44,932 nt of DNA, from assembly GCA_900557405.1 (NCBI GenBank), contig USSF01000010.1, positions 1 through 44,932 of the forward strand, given 5' to 3'. The DNA is from an uncultured Prevotella sp. (lineage in GTDB: Bacteria > Bacteroidota > Bacteroidia > Bacteroidales > Bacteroidaceae). Under the pieces are notes generated by a model. That model was given only the letters and a program-made list of their open reading frames with translations, searched no databases and was not told the origin of the DNA. Both the position numbers and the translations under genes were made by a program. This document shows, in pieces, positions 7,772-17,027 of this stretch (its first letter is position 1; the number at the start of each line of letters is the position of its first letter).

Positions 7772-9784
7772 TTAGAATCTGTTGATAAGTTCGTCGTCCA
7801 CCAGGTTCGGCATCGTGACGGTGAAGCCCGGCGTGCGGAGCATCTCGCGCTCAATGCTGCTCATTGATCCGCTGTTGCGTGCCCAGCTGCGGCGTGCGAT
7901 ACCATTGTTCACGTCCCAGAAGAGCATTTCGCTGATGTGGCGTGCGGAATCCTCGTCGCCGCTGATTACCATGCCGAAGCCGCCGTTGATGACTTCGCCC
8001 CAGCCTACGCCGCCGCCGTTGTGGATGGATACCCATGTGGCACCGCGGAAGGAGTCGCCGATGACGTTCTGCACAGCCATGTCGGCGCAGAACTGCGAGC
8101 CGTCGTAGATGTTGCTCGTCTCACGGAACGGAGAGTCGGTGCCCGACACGTCGTGGTGGTCGCGGCCCAATACTATCGGCTTGCTTATCTCGCCGCGCTT
8201 GATTGCCTCGTTGAAGGCCAGTGCTATCTTGGTTCTTCCCTCGCAGTCGGCATAGAGGATGCGGGCCTGTGAACCCACAACGAGCTGGTTCTTGCCAGCC
8301 TCGCGGATCCAGTGGATGTTGTCTGCCATCTGGCCCTGGATTTCCTCAGGAGCCTGTGCCTTGATTTCCTCCATTACCTCCGCAGCGATACGGTCGGTAA
8401 CGGCGAGGTCCTTCGGGTCGCCGGATGTACATACCCAGCGGAACGGACCGAAGCCGTAGTCGAAGAACATCGGGCCCATGATGTCCTGCACGTATGACGG
8501 ATAGCGGAATTTGCCGTCCGGCAACACGATGTCGGCACCGGCACGCTTTGACTGCAAAAGGAAAGCGTTGCCATAGTCGAAGAAGTACATGCCCTTGGCT
8601 GTAAGGCGGTTGATGGCAGCCACCTGGCGGCGCAGTGACTCCTGCACGAGCTCGCGGAACTTCTCTGGCTCCTCTGCCATCAGGCGCTTCGACTCCTCGA
8701 GCGATACGCCCACAGGATAGTAGCCGCCTGCCCACGGGTTGTGGAGCGAAGTCTGGTCGGAACCGAGGTCCACGTGGATATCCTCGTCGGCAAGGCGCTC
8801 CCACAGGTCAACCACGTTGCCCACGTAAGCCATGCTCACGGTGTGCTTCTCGGCAACAGCCTTGCGGATGGCAGGGATGAGTTCGTCGAGATTGTAGTGG
8901 AGCTCGTCCACCCAACCCTGTGCGTGGCGCTTCTCGGCAGCCAGAGGGTTGATTTCGGCAACCACGCTGACCACTCCGGCAATGTTGCCGGCCTTTGGCT
9001 GGGCGCCCGACATACCGCCGAGTCCGGATGATATAAAGAGCATTCCGTGGATATCGTTAGACTCGCCCTCCTTCTTCATCTGCTTGCGGGCAGCGTTGAG
9101 CACGGTGATTGTCGTGCCGTGTACGATTCCCTGCGGACCGATATACATATAAGAGCCGGCGGTCATCTGGCCGTACTGGCTCACGCCGAGGGCGTTCATG
9201 CGCTCCCAGTCGTCTGGCTTTGAATAGTTAGGTATGACCATACCGTTGGTGACAACAACGCGCGGCGCGTTCTTGTGTGACGGGAACAAGCCCATCGGAT
9301 GGCCGGAATACATCACGAGTGTCTGCTCGTCGGTCATCTCGCTGAGATACTTCATGGCGAGACGGTACTGTGCCCAGTTCTGGAATATGGCACCGTTGCC
9401 GCCGTATATGATGAGCTCGTGTGGATGCTGAGCCACGGCAGGGTCAAGGTTGTTCTGTATCATCAGCATGATGGCGGCAGCCTGCTCCGATTTGTGAGGA
9501 TACTCGTTTATCGGACGGGCGTGCATCTCGTAGCGCGGACGATAGCGGTACATATATATACGGCCGTACTCATGCAGCTCCTGCATGAATTCCGGAGCGA
9601 GCTGCTCGTGCAGATGCTTCGGGAAATAGCGCAGGGCATTGCGCAGGGCGAGGCGCTTCTCCTCGGCAGTGAGGATGTCCTTGCGCTTCGGGGCGTGGTT
9701 TATCTCTTTGTCATACGGCATCGGCTCCGGCAGTGTGTCGGGGATGCCGATTCTTATCTCTTTCTGGAATTCTTCTGTTGTCAT
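7772..9784 (-). CDS. hutU: Urocanate hydratase, long type
   Basis: A 670-residue urocanase converting urocanate to 4-imidazolone-5-propionate using tightly bound NAD. Family signatures are clear: Y-G-G-N-G-A-I-F-Q-N-W, Q-M-T-A-G-S-Y-M-Y-I-G-P-Q-G, G-G-M-S-G-A-Q-P-K-A and the catalytic cysteine region G-F-G-P-F-R-W-V-C-T-S-G-D-P. The classical bacterial enzyme has about 555 residues; this one carries an extra N-terminal block of about 80 residues and further insertions, giving a length close to that of the animal enzyme. It lies 28 bases after ftcD and 23 before hutH, so it is translated from the same message. Confidence 0.97.
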   Translation of the reverse strand: MTTEEFQKEIRIGIPDTLPEPMPYDKEINHAPKRKDILTAEEKRLALRNALRYFPKHLHEQLAPEFMQELHEYGRIYMYRYRPRYEMHARPINEYPHKSEQAAAIMLMIQNNLDPAVAQHPHELIIYGGNGAIFQNWAQYRLAMKYLSEMTDEQTLVMYSGHPMGLFPSHKNAPRVVVTNGMVIPNYSKPDDWERMNALGVSQYGQMTAGSYMYIGPQGIVHGTTITVLNAARKQMKKEGESNDIHGMLFISSGLGGMSGAQPKAGNIAGVVSVVAEINPLAAEKRHAQGWVDELHYNLDELIPAIRKAVAEKHTVSMAYVGNVVDLWERLADEDIHVDLGSDQTSLHNPWAGGYYPVGVSLEESKRLMAEEPEKFRELVQESLRRQVAAINRLTAKGMYFFDYGNAFLLQSKRAGADIVLPDGKFRYPSYVQDIMGPMFFDYGFGPFRWVCTSGDPKDLAVTDRIAAEVMEEIKAQAPEEIQGQMADNIHWIREAGKNQLVVGSQARILYADCEGRTKIALAFNEAIKRGEISKPIVLGRDHHDVSGTDSPFRETSNIYDGSQFCADMAVQNVIGDSFRGATWVSIHNGGGVGWGEVINGGFGMVISGDEDSARHISEMLFWDVNNGIARRSWARNSGSMSSIEREMLRTPGFTVTMPNLVDDELINRF

Positions 9785-9812
9785 AATGATATGAATTATG
9801 TAATTGGACGAA

Positions 9813-11525
9813 TTATTTGCTTATCATCTGCTCAACGGTGGCTGTGATTTCCTTCTCCTCAGCGTTGGCCTTCTCCACGAGGGCGTTGGCTTCGGCGATG
9901 AGGGCTTCAGCCTTCTCGCGGTCCTTGAGGGATGAGGCGTTGATCTTCACGTTCATTCCTGCACCGATAACCGCTGCACGGGCTGCCAAAGCACCTACGC
10001 CGGCATCCGAAACGCTGTTTGGATTGCCCTCGGCAACCATCTGGCGGCAGAGCTCGAATACCCTGAATGAGGTCTTCATCGTTTCCAGCGGCACCTCTGT
10101 AGCGAAGAGTGTGGCCTTCTGTATAGCCTCAGAGCGCAGAGCCTTGTCTTCATCTGTGTTCTTTGGCATGCCGAATGCTTCCATGATGCGGTTGAATGCC
10201 TCTGTGTCCTCGTCTACGAGGTGGAGCAGCTCTTCCTGGAGCTCAATGCCCTTCTCTGCCCACTTTGCAAACTCTTCCCAACGCTCGTCCCAGCCTGGCT
10301 TGTGGCTTGAGAGGTTGGCAACCATCGTGCCGAGCGATGCACCCAGTGCACCCATATATGCGGAAACCGAACCGCCGCCAGGGGCAGGGCTCTCTCTTGA
10401 AGTCTCCTCGGCAAAGCCTTTCACCGTGAGGTCCACGAGCTTCTTCTTGCCCTTCTTGTCGGCCTCGAGCAGATACTCGATGACTTTCTCCTCCGGATTG
10501 AACGGGCGCAGGTCTTCGAGTCCCATTGACTTGATGGCGATCTTGATGATATCCTCCTTGGGGATACCGGCAGAACGCTGCTGCTTCTCAAGGAAGTACT
10601 TGCCAGCCTCAAGCAGTGCACGCTCAGGTACGAGACCTACAATCTCTGTTCCGGTAACGCGCAGTCCGCGGTTCTGGGCGCAGCGGCATACTTCGTCGAA
10701 TGCCTTGTGGAGCGGGGTTTCATTGATGTTCGTTATATTCATCGACACCTGTGCGATGCCGTATTCGTCGATATACCATCCTATGGCCTTTGTTCCCTTC
10801 AGGGTACCGGGCTTCATGATTACCTTGCCGTTCTCGTCGAGCTTCTTCTTTCCTGTGATAGGATTGCCCTCGCGTACCGGCCTTCCCTTCTCCCTCACGT
10901 CGAAGGCGATGGCATTGGCACGGCGTGTTGATGTGGAGTTGAGGTTATAGTTCACTGCGATGAGGAAGTCTCTTGCGCCCACAACGGTGCAGCCCGTCTT
11001 TGCCACCTGCTCGTCGTATGGACGTGCGCCGAAGTCCGGCTTCTCTTTCTCGTCCATGATTCGCTCGGCGATACCCTCGTATTCGCCGCGGCGTACCACT
11101 GCCAGGTTCCTGCGCTCCGGTGTGCTGGCTGCAGCCTCATAGCAGTAGCACGGGATTGATAGTTCGTTGGCGATGCGCTCGGCGAGTTTCCTTGCAATCT
11201 CTGCACACTCCTCAAGCGTGATGCCGCTCACGGGTACGATAGGCAGCACGTCGGTAGCTCCGATACGCGGATGTGCTCCGTGGTGCTTGCGCATGTCGAT
11301 GAGCTCGCCTGCCTTTGCCACAGCGTTGAAGGCTGCCTCTACAACGGCTTCCGGTTCGCCCACGAAGGTCACCACCGTACGGTTGGTAGCCTCACCCGGG
11401 TCAACGTCAAGCAGTTTCACACCTTCCACAGCCTCTACGGCGTCGGTAATTTGCTTGATAACATTCAAATCGCGGCCTTCACTGAAATTAGGCACACACT
11501 CGACAATCTGTCTTTTCTTTGCCAT
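9813..11525 (-). CDS. ftcD: Bifunctional glutamate formimidoyltransferase / formimidotetrahydrofolate cyclodeaminase
   Basis: A 570-residue fusion. Residues 1 to about 325 are the formimidoyltransferase (start region I-V-E-C-V-P-N-F-S-E-G-R-D, then H-H-G-A-H-P-R-I-G-A-T-D-V), which passes the formimino group from N-formiminoglutamate to tetrahydrofolate. Residues about 360-565 are the cyclodeaminase (S-P-A-P-G-G-G-S-V-S-A-Y-M-G-A-L), which releases ammonia and leaves 5,10-methenyl-THF. In many bacteria these are two proteins (FtcD and FchA); the fused order here is that of the animal FTCD protein. It is the first gene of the hut operon, with a promoter about 60 bp upstream, and channels histidine carbon into one-carbon metabolism. 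Confidence 0.95.
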   Translation of the reverse strand: MAKKRQIVECVPNFSEGRDLNVIKQITDAVEAVEGVKLLDVDPGEATNRTVVTFVGEPEAVVEAAFNAVAKAGELIDMRKHHGAHPRIGATDVLPIVPVSGITLEECAEIARKLAERIANELSIPCYCYEAAASTPERRNLAVVRRGEYEGIAERIMDEKEKPDFGARPYDEQVAKTGCTVVGARDFLIAVNYNLNSTSTRRANAIAFDVREKGRPVREGNPITGKKKLDENGKVIMKPGTLKGTKAIGWYIDEYGIAQVSMNITNINETPLHKAFDEVCRCAQNRGLRVTGTEIVGLVPERALLEAGKYFLEKQQRSAGIPKEDIIKIAIKSMGLEDLRPFNPEEKVIEYLLEADKKGKKKLVDLTVKGFAEETSRESPAPGGGSVSAYMGALGASLGTMVANLSSHKPGWDERWEEFAKWAEKGIELQEELLHLVDEDTEAFNRIMEAFGMPKNTDEDKALRSEAIQKATLFATEVPLETMKTSFRVFELCRQMVAEGNPNSVSDAGVGALAARAAVIGAGMNVKINASSLKDREKAEALIAEANALVEKANAEEKEITATVEQMISK

Positions 11526-11588
11526 ACCTTGATATGTTTTTTTAGTATTATGGGTTTATGAAAATAGCGTATATGTGTTATTACGTTG

Positions 11589-11619
11589 CAAACTTACATA
11601 AAATAATTGAAACTATCAA
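11589..11619 (-). promoter_or_regulatory. Promoter of the ftcD-hutUHI operon
   Basis: Minus-strand TTG (11619-11617), 20 bp, TAAGTTTG (11596-11589), the Bacteroidetes consensus. It predicts a leader of about 57 nt. No obvious operator palindrome was seen next to it. Confidence 0.6.
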
Positions 11620-11702
11620 TCTGCAAATGAAAAAAAGATATTATTTATGTAATAATGTGCGAGAAAACAAGATGCAGGTTGCAAACATGGCGGGTCTGCT
11701 GA

Positions 11703-11735
11703 CAAAAAGCCCCCATAGCGTTTGCTGTGGGGGCT
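11703..11735 (-). terminator. Terminator of the alcohol dehydrogenase - permease operon
   Basis: Stem AGCCCCCACAGC-like: AGCCCCCATAGC (11708-11719) pairs with GCTGTGGGGGCT (11724-11735) around a GTTT loop, with one G-T pair. On the minus strand it ends in TTTTTGTC. It lies 26 bases after the permease stop. Confidence 0.8.
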
Positions 11736-11760
11736 GATGCTTGTATTAGTATAAAGAGGT

Positions 11761-13071
11761 CTATCTCCTTGTCCTCATCATCGTGCGGTATCCGTAGACG
11801 GAGATTACCACGAAGCAGAAGAGCGGCAGTACGAACGACACGTTCACTGCCGGCATGCCCATCACCTCCTTCATGTCGATGATGCTTGCCTGTACCGGCG
11901 GCATCACGCTGCCGCCGAGGATAGCCATAATCAGTCCTGCCGCACCGAACTTGGCGTCGTCGCCCAGTCCTTCGAGGGCTATGCCGTAGATGGTGGGGAA
12001 CATGAGCGACATGCATGCACTCACGCCTACGAGGCAGTAGAGTCCGTAGATGTTCTGCAGCGCTATCACTCCCGCCGTGAGGCATCCGCCGAGGATGGCG
12101 AGAACCATGAGCAGCTGTCCGGCGTTGAGATAGCGCAGGATGAAGGTGCAGATGAAGCGCGAACAGCAGAAGATTACCATCGCCGCGATGTTATACTGCT
12201 GCGAGAGCACCTCTGCCTGGATTTCCGGCATGCCCTGGTTCATGAAGATGCGCGTGCCGTATTGGATGATGAACGTCCAGCACATTATCTGCACGCCTAC
12301 GTAGAAGAACTGCGCTATCACTCCCTCGCGGTAGTGTTTGATGCCGAAGATGCGCTTCAGCGTGGGCACGAGGTTGATGCTCTTGTCCTTGTCGCCGTTC
12401 TTGGGCATCCTCACCAGCCATATCACGAGCAGCATGGCCAGGATTATGGCTCCGATGGCGAGATACGGCGTGATGAGCACCGTCAGGTCGTGCTCCTTTA
12501 TCGCCTCAAACTCGGCATCGCCCAGGGTGGCGCGTCCTGCTGTGTCGAGCGGGTTGAGTTTGGCCTGGATGAAGTTCATCGCCACGAACATCCCGAGCAG
12601 GGAGCCCATGGGGTTGAACGACTGTGCGAGGTTCAGTCTCCGTGTTGCCGACTCCTCCGGTCCCATGGTCAGGATGTATGGATTGCAGGAGGTCTCCAGG
12701 AACGACAGTCCGCAGGTCAGGATGAAGTATGCCACGAGGAACGTGTAGTATTCTCCCGTCATCTTGGCGGGGAAGAAGAGGAACGCCCCGAAGGCATACA
12801 GCCCGAGGCCGAGCATCACTCCCGCCTTGTAGGAAAAGCGGCGTATGAACATCGCTGCGGGGAACGCCATGGCGAAGTAGCCTCCATAGAATGCCACCTG
12901 CACGAGGGCGCCGTCGGTCGCCGACATGCGGAATATCTTGGAGAACGCCTTCACCATAGGGTTCGTTATGTCGTTTGCGAAGCCCCATAGGGCGAAACAT
13001 GCAGTGATAAGGATGAACGGCAAGATGAAGCTCGTGCCGTCCTTCCTCAATATTGAGTTCTGTGTTTTCAT
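11761..13071 (-). CDS. FucP-like sugar MFS transporter
   Basis: A 436-residue major facilitator protein with about 12 hydrophobic segments. The first segment (I-L-I-T-A-C-F-A-L-W-G-F-A-N-D-I-T-N-P-M) and the F-Y-G-G-Y-F-A-M-A-F-P-A stretch are typical of the L-fucose:proton symporter family, which in Bacteroidetes also includes carriers for other hexoses and N-acetylglucosamine. S-F-L-E-T-S-C-N-P-Y near residue 125 is another family hallmark. The substrate cannot be read from sequence. It follows an alcohol dehydrogenase gene by 41 bases on the same strand and a terminator follows it, so the two form an operon, possibly for uptake and reduction of a sugar-derived aldehyde; that link is an inference. 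Confidence 0.86.
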   Translation of the reverse strand: MKTQNSILRKDGTSFILPFILITACFALWGFANDITNPMVKAFSKIFRMSATDGALVQVAFYGGYFAMAFPAAMFIRRFSYKAGVMLGLGLYAFGAFLFFPAKMTGEYYTFLVAYFILTCGLSFLETSCNPYILTMGPEESATRRLNLAQSFNPMGSLLGMFVAMNFIQAKLNPLDTAGRATLGDAEFEAIKEHDLTVLITPYLAIGAIILAMLLVIWLVRMPKNGDKDKSINLVPTLKRIFGIKHYREGVIAQFFYVGVQIMCWTFIIQYGTRIFMNQGMPEIQAEVLSQQYNIAAMVIFCCSRFICTFILRYLNAGQLLMVLAILGGCLTAGVIALQNIYGLYCLVGVSACMSLMFPTIYGIALEGLGDDAKFGAAGLIMAILGGSVMPPVQASIIDMKEVMGMPAVNVSFVLPLFCFVVISVYGYRTMMRTRR

Positions 13072-13112
13072 TTAGTCAGTCAGTTGAAGATGTTTCAGTA
13101 AAGTGTTCTTTC

Positions 13113-14294
13113 TTATTTTGCCATACGGTAGATCTGCTCCATGTCGTGGCGGTCGAGCACCTTGAACGAACCGATCTTCCTGCCGTCGTTGTGGCTGCAC
13201 TTGAGGGCGAGGAGCTTTATCTCGTCTTCTGTAATCTCCCTTCCGATGAGTTCATGGATGCTTGTAGGCATACCGATGGCGCGGTAGAAGCGCTCCACGG
13301 CCTCGATTCCGGCAAGGGCTGTTGCCTCTGGGTCGGTGAAGTCGTTCGGCACGTCCATCACGTTCACGGCGAAGCGCACGAAGCGCGACACGTTCTCCTT
13401 GTATACATAGCGTGCCCAACTGCCCCATACGGCGGCGAGACCGGCTCCGTGTGCCACGTCGAAGACGGCGCTCAGTTCATGCTCTATCTGGTGCGTGGCG
13501 AAGTCGCTGTATGAGCGGTCGCCCGTCAGGTCGTTGTGGCCGAGGCTCGAAGCCCACATTATGCAGGCGCGGTTGCGGTAGTCTTCGGGGTTGCGCAACA
13601 CGTGGAACACGCTGTCCTTCACCGTGCGCAGCAGAGCTTCGGCGATGTTGTCGATGAGCGTCATGTCGTCCACGCTTCCGAAGTATCTCTCCATCGTATG
13701 CATCATGATGTCGGTGGCTCCGCAAGCCGTCTGGTATGGCGGCAGGGTGAATGTGCGCACGGGGTTCATGATGGCAAACTTAGGCCGGCAGATGCTGCTG
13801 CCGAATCCTATCTTCAGGTCGCCGTCCTCGTTTGTTATCACGCTGGCGTCGCTCATCTCGCTTCCGGCGGCAGGGATGGTGAGCACCACTCCCACGGGGA
13901 GACTCTCCTTCGGGGCGTATTTGCGGGCGTAGATGTCCCATACGTCACCGTCATATTTCATTCCCATTCCGATAGCCTTGCAGGAGTCTATTACGCTTCC
14001 GCCGCCCACGGCGAGCAGGAAGTCCACACCCTCTTTCTTGCACAGGGCGATACCGTCGCGCACCATCTGCAGGCGCGGGTTCGGCTTCACGCCGCCGAGT
14101 TCAACGAAGTCCACTCCGCCCTCATTGAGCATCGTGCGGATGGAGGCGAGCAGTCCGGAGCGCTCGGCGCTCTTTCCGCCATAATGCAGCAGAACCTTCT
14201 TTCCGCCGTATTTCTTTATCATCTCCACCAGATGTCCTTCTGATTCCTTGCCGAAGATGACTTCGGTTGGGGTATAATACTTAAAGTCTTTCAT
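13113..14294 (-). CDS. Iron-containing alcohol dehydrogenase (butanol dehydrogenase / YqhD type)
   Basis: A 393-residue group III alcohol dehydrogenase. The dinucleotide site is V-G-G-G-S-V-I-D-S-C-K-A near residue 95. The metal ligands are read as D and H in C-G-A-T-D-I-M-M-H-T-M-E-R-Y and the two histidines in E-H-E-L-S-A-V-F-D-V-A-H-G-A-G-L-A. The N-terminus (F-K-Y-Y-T-P-T-E-V-I-F-G-K) matches the NADPH-dependent YqhD/BdhA branch rather than the FucO lactaldehyde reductase branch. The enzyme reduces aldehydes to alcohols; the physiological substrate is unknown. It is the first gene of a two-gene unit with the FucP-like permease and has a good promoter upstream. Confidence 0.88.
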   Translation of the reverse strand: MKDFKYYTPTEVIFGKESEGHLVEMIKKYGGKKVLLHYGGKSAERSGLLASIRTMLNEGGVDFVELGGVKPNPRLQMVRDGIALCKKEGVDFLLAVGGGSVIDSCKAIGMGMKYDGDVWDIYARKYAPKESLPVGVVLTIPAAGSEMSDASVITNEDGDLKIGFGSSICRPKFAIMNPVRTFTLPPYQTACGATDIMMHTMERYFGSVDDMTLIDNIAEALLRTVKDSVFHVLRNPEDYRNRACIMWASSLGHNDLTGDRSYSDFATHQIEHELSAVFDVAHGAGLAAVWGSWARYVYKENVSRFVRFAVNVMDVPNDFTDPEATALAGIEAVERFYRAIGMPTSIHELIGREITEDEIKLLALKCSHNDGRKIGSFKVLDRHDMEQIYRMAK

Positions 14295-14342
14295 TTTGGT
14301 TATATTAGTTTTTAAATTCTCCTCAATTTATTATGTTTTCCG

Positions 14343-14373
14343 CAAAGTTATGTATTTTCCGTGAATAAGCAAA
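14343..14373 (-). promoter_or_regulatory. Promoter of the alcohol dehydrogenase - permease unit
   Basis: Minus-strand TTTG (14373-14370), 19 bp, TAACTTTG (14350-14343); leader about 45 nt. Confidence 0.65.
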
Positions 14374-14418
14374 GAAAAAAGGGTGTGAAAAAGAGTATCT
14401 TCAACTTACCCGTGCCCC

Positions 14419-14645
14419 CGACAAGCAGGGCGTTTCTGCAGGGAAATGAGGGTGTGAGGGTAGTGTGAGGGTAAAAAGCACCTACCCTCACCACTGAAAC
14501 CCCGATAAACAGGGCGTTTGAGCCACATTTGTGAGGGTGTGAGGGTAAAAAAAGAAAAAAAAGTTTTTTTAATAAGTAGACGAGTTGACAAGATACGAGT
14601 TGACAAGGAGATTTGTCTTTCCGGGAAGTAGACAAGTAGACAAAT
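14419..14645. repeat. Compound intergenic repeat, copy 1 (inverted partner at the right end of the window)
   Basis: Two partial tandem units about 84 bp apart (GACAAGCAGGGCGTTT at 14420 and GATAAACAGGGCGTTT at 14504), each followed by TGAGGGTGTGAGGGTA. TACCCTCAC at 14483 can pair with the later GTGAGGGTA, so each unit can fold. The element ends in an A-run, GTTTTTTT and an array of AAGTAGAC / GAGTTGACAAG words (14575-14643). The 37 bases 14483-14519 recur exactly, inverted, at 44884-44920. Together with the flanking promoter and terminator it fills the 437-base gap between the alcohol dehydrogenase and peptidase genes. Short open frames inside it look spurious. Confidence 0.85.
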
Positions 14646-14654
14646 CACGAACAG

Positions 14655-14704
14655 ACAATAAAGATCCGCCCCGCTTCCATTGTTGTATTCTGGAAGCGGG
14701 GCGG
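14655..14704 (-). terminator. Terminator of the S46 peptidase gene
   Basis: Perfect 14-bp stem CCGCCCCGCTTCCA (14666-14679) with 14691-14704, 11-nt loop, followed on the minus strand by the T-rich ATCTTTATTGTC. It lies 27 bases after the stop. Confidence 0.8.
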
Positions 14705-14731
14705 GTTGGGTTTAATAGGGTTGTGCGGGGG

Positions 14732-16858
14732 TTATTTCTCTACGCCCAGCTCCTTGAGAAGACGGTCGGCGTGTCCCCACTTGTCCATCAGATAGAGCAT
14801 ATAGCGGATGTCTACACCGATGCAGCGCGCAAGTACGCGGTCGAAGTGGATGTCGCTTGAGAGCGAATCCCAGTTGCCGTCGAATGCGAGTCCGATAAGC
14901 TCTCCGTTGCCGTTGAAGATCGGCGAACCGGAGTTACCGCCCGTGATGTCGTTGTTCGTGAGGAAGCAGAGCTGCATCTTGCCGGTTTCCTTGTCGGCGT
15001 ACTTGCCGAAGTCCTTGGCTCCCATCAGCTCGTGCATTACCGGCTCGGCGTAGTAGTCCACCACCTTGTCGCCGGTCTTCATCTTCTCCACGATGCTTTC
15101 AGATGACGTGAAGTATCCGGCAGGTTTGCCGCCCACGTTGAGGTTCTTCACCTGTCCGTAGCTCAAGCGCATTGTGAAGTTGGCGTCGCTGTAGTGTGGC
15201 AAATCCTGCTCCATGCGCACCTTGGCGTCGCAGAGATAGCGTTCCTGCTGCTCGATTTCGGCGTCTACGGCGTCGAATCTCTCGCGCATCTGGTCGTATA
15301 TCTCCTTCAGCTCCATGCCGTACTGCACTCCCGGGTCGTTCTTGTATCCCTTCTTGTTGAAGAAAATCTTCTCGCCGCTCTTCATGAGGACAGACTTCTT
15401 GTAGAGGAAGTCCACATATTTAGCATAGTCACCGCCGAACTGCTTGTCCACGCGCTTGTAGAATGCCGGCAGGTATTTTGCGTCCACGTGCTCGCGGTAG
15501 TTCTTCATGAGGGCTGCCATCACGTCCTTGTCAAGAGCCTCGTCCCACTCCGAGCTGTTGTCCTCGAACTGCACGTACTGCTGTGCCGGCTTGTCCTTCG
15601 GTCCCTTCACTTCCATGCCGTTGAGCACCTTGAGGGCGCGTGTGTTGAATTCACTTGTGCGGCGGAACGACTCTGCCCAGTTCGTGAAGATGTAGTATGC
15701 CTCATAGCGCTTTGCATAGAGATCTTCCATCTTCTTGAAGTCGAGCTTGCCCTTCAGGTAGCCTGTCTTCTCCTGGTATGCCTTGATGCGCTGCTCGAAT
15801 TCCTGTTTCTGGCGGATGAGTCCGATGGAGTCGATACACTTGTTCATTCCGAGCGAGTTCTTCCAGTAGTTGGAGCTCTGTGCGTATTTTGAGTCATACT
15901 TGATGCGAACTGCCTCGTCGGCACGCATGTGGCGCAGCATCACTTCCTGCTTCACTCCGCGCACCTGTGCCCTCGGCTCGTTCTGTGCGCCGCGGCGCTC
16001 TTTGATGCCGTATGAGGAGAGGTAGCGGTTTGTTGTGCCCGGGTATCCGATTGTCATGGCGAAGTCGCCTTCCTTGTATCCGTCCATCGACACTCTTGTC
16101 CAGTGCTCCGGATGGTATGGCACGTTGTCCTTTGAGTATGCTGCCGGTCCGTTTGTCTTCGGGTCGGCATAGATGCGGAACACTGAGTAGTCGCAGGTCT
16201 GGCGCGGCCACATCCAGTTGTCTGTCTCGCCGCCGTACTTACCCATTGACTTAGGCACTGTGAACACGAGTCTCAGGTCGGTGAAGTCGCGGTATGTTGT
16301 GGCATAGAACTTGTTTCCCTCGAAGTATGGCTTGATTTCGAGGCGCAGTGTGGGGTCTTTCACTTTCACTTCCTTCGACATTGCGTTCTCCACTGAGTCC
16401 ACGAATGCTCCCTGCTTTTCGATCGGCAGGTCGTAGAGTCCTTTCTGGCGCAGTTCGTCGGTGATGTCCTTCTGCTCCACCATGAAGCTTACGAACATGT
16501 TCTCGTTTGGCAGCTCTTCCTCAAACGACTTGGCATAGAAGCCGTTGAGCATGTAGTCGTGCTCCACTGTGGAGTGTGAGCGTATTGCCTCGAATCCGCA
16601 ATGGTGGTTGGTGAACACGAGTCCGTCGGGCGACACCACGATTCCCGAGCAGAAGCCCGAGAAGTTGACCACTGACTTCATGATGGCGTTGTTGCCTGTG
16701 TAGAGTCCGTCGAGCGTGCGGTTGAAGCCGTAGCTCTTCATCTGCTGATACACTGCCTCGGGCAGGTTGTAGAGGGTCCACATTCCCTCGTCGGCCTTGG
16801 CGTTTCCGGCAGCAAGTGCCAGCATTCCGGCCAAAAGGATTGATGTTTTCTTTTTCAT
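14732..16858 (-). CDS. S46 family dipeptidyl peptidase (DPP7/DPP11 type)
   Basis: A 708-residue secreted serine exopeptidase with a signal peptide (residues 1-22, ending A-K-A-D). The chymotrypsin-like triad is visible: histidine in T-N-H-H-C-G (85-86), aspartate D223 in T-C-D-Y-S-V-F-R, and serine S643 in G-G-N-S-G-S-P. Such enzymes remove dipeptides from the N-terminus of peptides in the periplasm of Bacteroidetes that live on protein. The residue 18 after the serine sets P1 preference in this family: as I recall, arginine in the acidic-specific DPP11 and glycine in DPP7. Here it is G661 (A-F-D-G-N-W), so a preference for hydrophobic P1 residues is likely. It stands alone, with its own promoter and terminator. 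Confidence 0.93.
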   Translation of the reverse strand: MKKKTSILLAGMLALAAGNAKADEGMWTLYNLPEAVYQQMKSYGFNRTLDGLYTGNNAIMKSVVNFSGFCSGIVVSPDGLVFTNHHCGFEAIRSHSTVEHDYMLNGFYAKSFEEELPNENMFVSFMVEQKDITDELRQKGLYDLPIEKQGAFVDSVENAMSKEVKVKDPTLRLEIKPYFEGNKFYATTYRDFTDLRLVFTVPKSMGKYGGETDNWMWPRQTCDYSVFRIYADPKTNGPAAYSKDNVPYHPEHWTRVSMDGYKEGDFAMTIGYPGTTNRYLSSYGIKERRGAQNEPRAQVRGVKQEVMLRHMRADEAVRIKYDSKYAQSSNYWKNSLGMNKCIDSIGLIRQKQEFEQRIKAYQEKTGYLKGKLDFKKMEDLYAKRYEAYYIFTNWAESFRRTSEFNTRALKVLNGMEVKGPKDKPAQQYVQFEDNSSEWDEALDKDVMAALMKNYREHVDAKYLPAFYKRVDKQFGGDYAKYVDFLYKKSVLMKSGEKIFFNKKGYKNDPGVQYGMELKEIYDQMRERFDAVDAEIEQQERYLCDAKVRMEQDLPHYSDANFTMRLSYGQVKNLNVGGKPAGYFTSSESIVEKMKTGDKVVDYYAEPVMHELMGAKDFGKYADKETGKMQLCFLTNNDITGGNSGSPIFNGNGELIGLAFDGNWDSLSSDIHFDRVLARCIGVDIRYMLYLMDKWGHADRLLKELGVEK

Positions 16859-16884
16859 AATATGTTTTACTGGTAATTTTTCGG

Positions 16885-16914
16885 CAAATATACATCATTT
16901 ATTTTATATTCCAA
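16885..16914 (-). promoter_or_regulatory. Promoter of the S46 peptidase gene
   Basis: Minus-strand TTG (16914-16912), 19 bp, TATATTTG (16892-16885); start codon 27 bases further. Confidence 0.6.
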
Positions 16915-17027
16915 TCCTTTTTCCGCTTACATGACAAAAAGTTAGCGTTTTTTTTTCTTTCCTGGGGGGAACGAGTGGGAATATGAATCTTCTTTATGCT
17001 GTTTCCTCATAGAAATACCGGAGCATG

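Noticed and set aside
11761..14294. Fucose utilisation operon (fucP-fucO)
   Set aside because: The permease fits the FucP family, but the dehydrogenase belongs to the YqhD/butanol dehydrogenase branch and no fucose isomerase, kinase or aldolase is present, so a fucose pathway is not supported.
14348..14648. Two overlapping minus-strand frames of 80-95 codons
   Set aside because: They lie within the compound repeat and translate its GAGGGT and GTTGAC words; no motif, no start signal.
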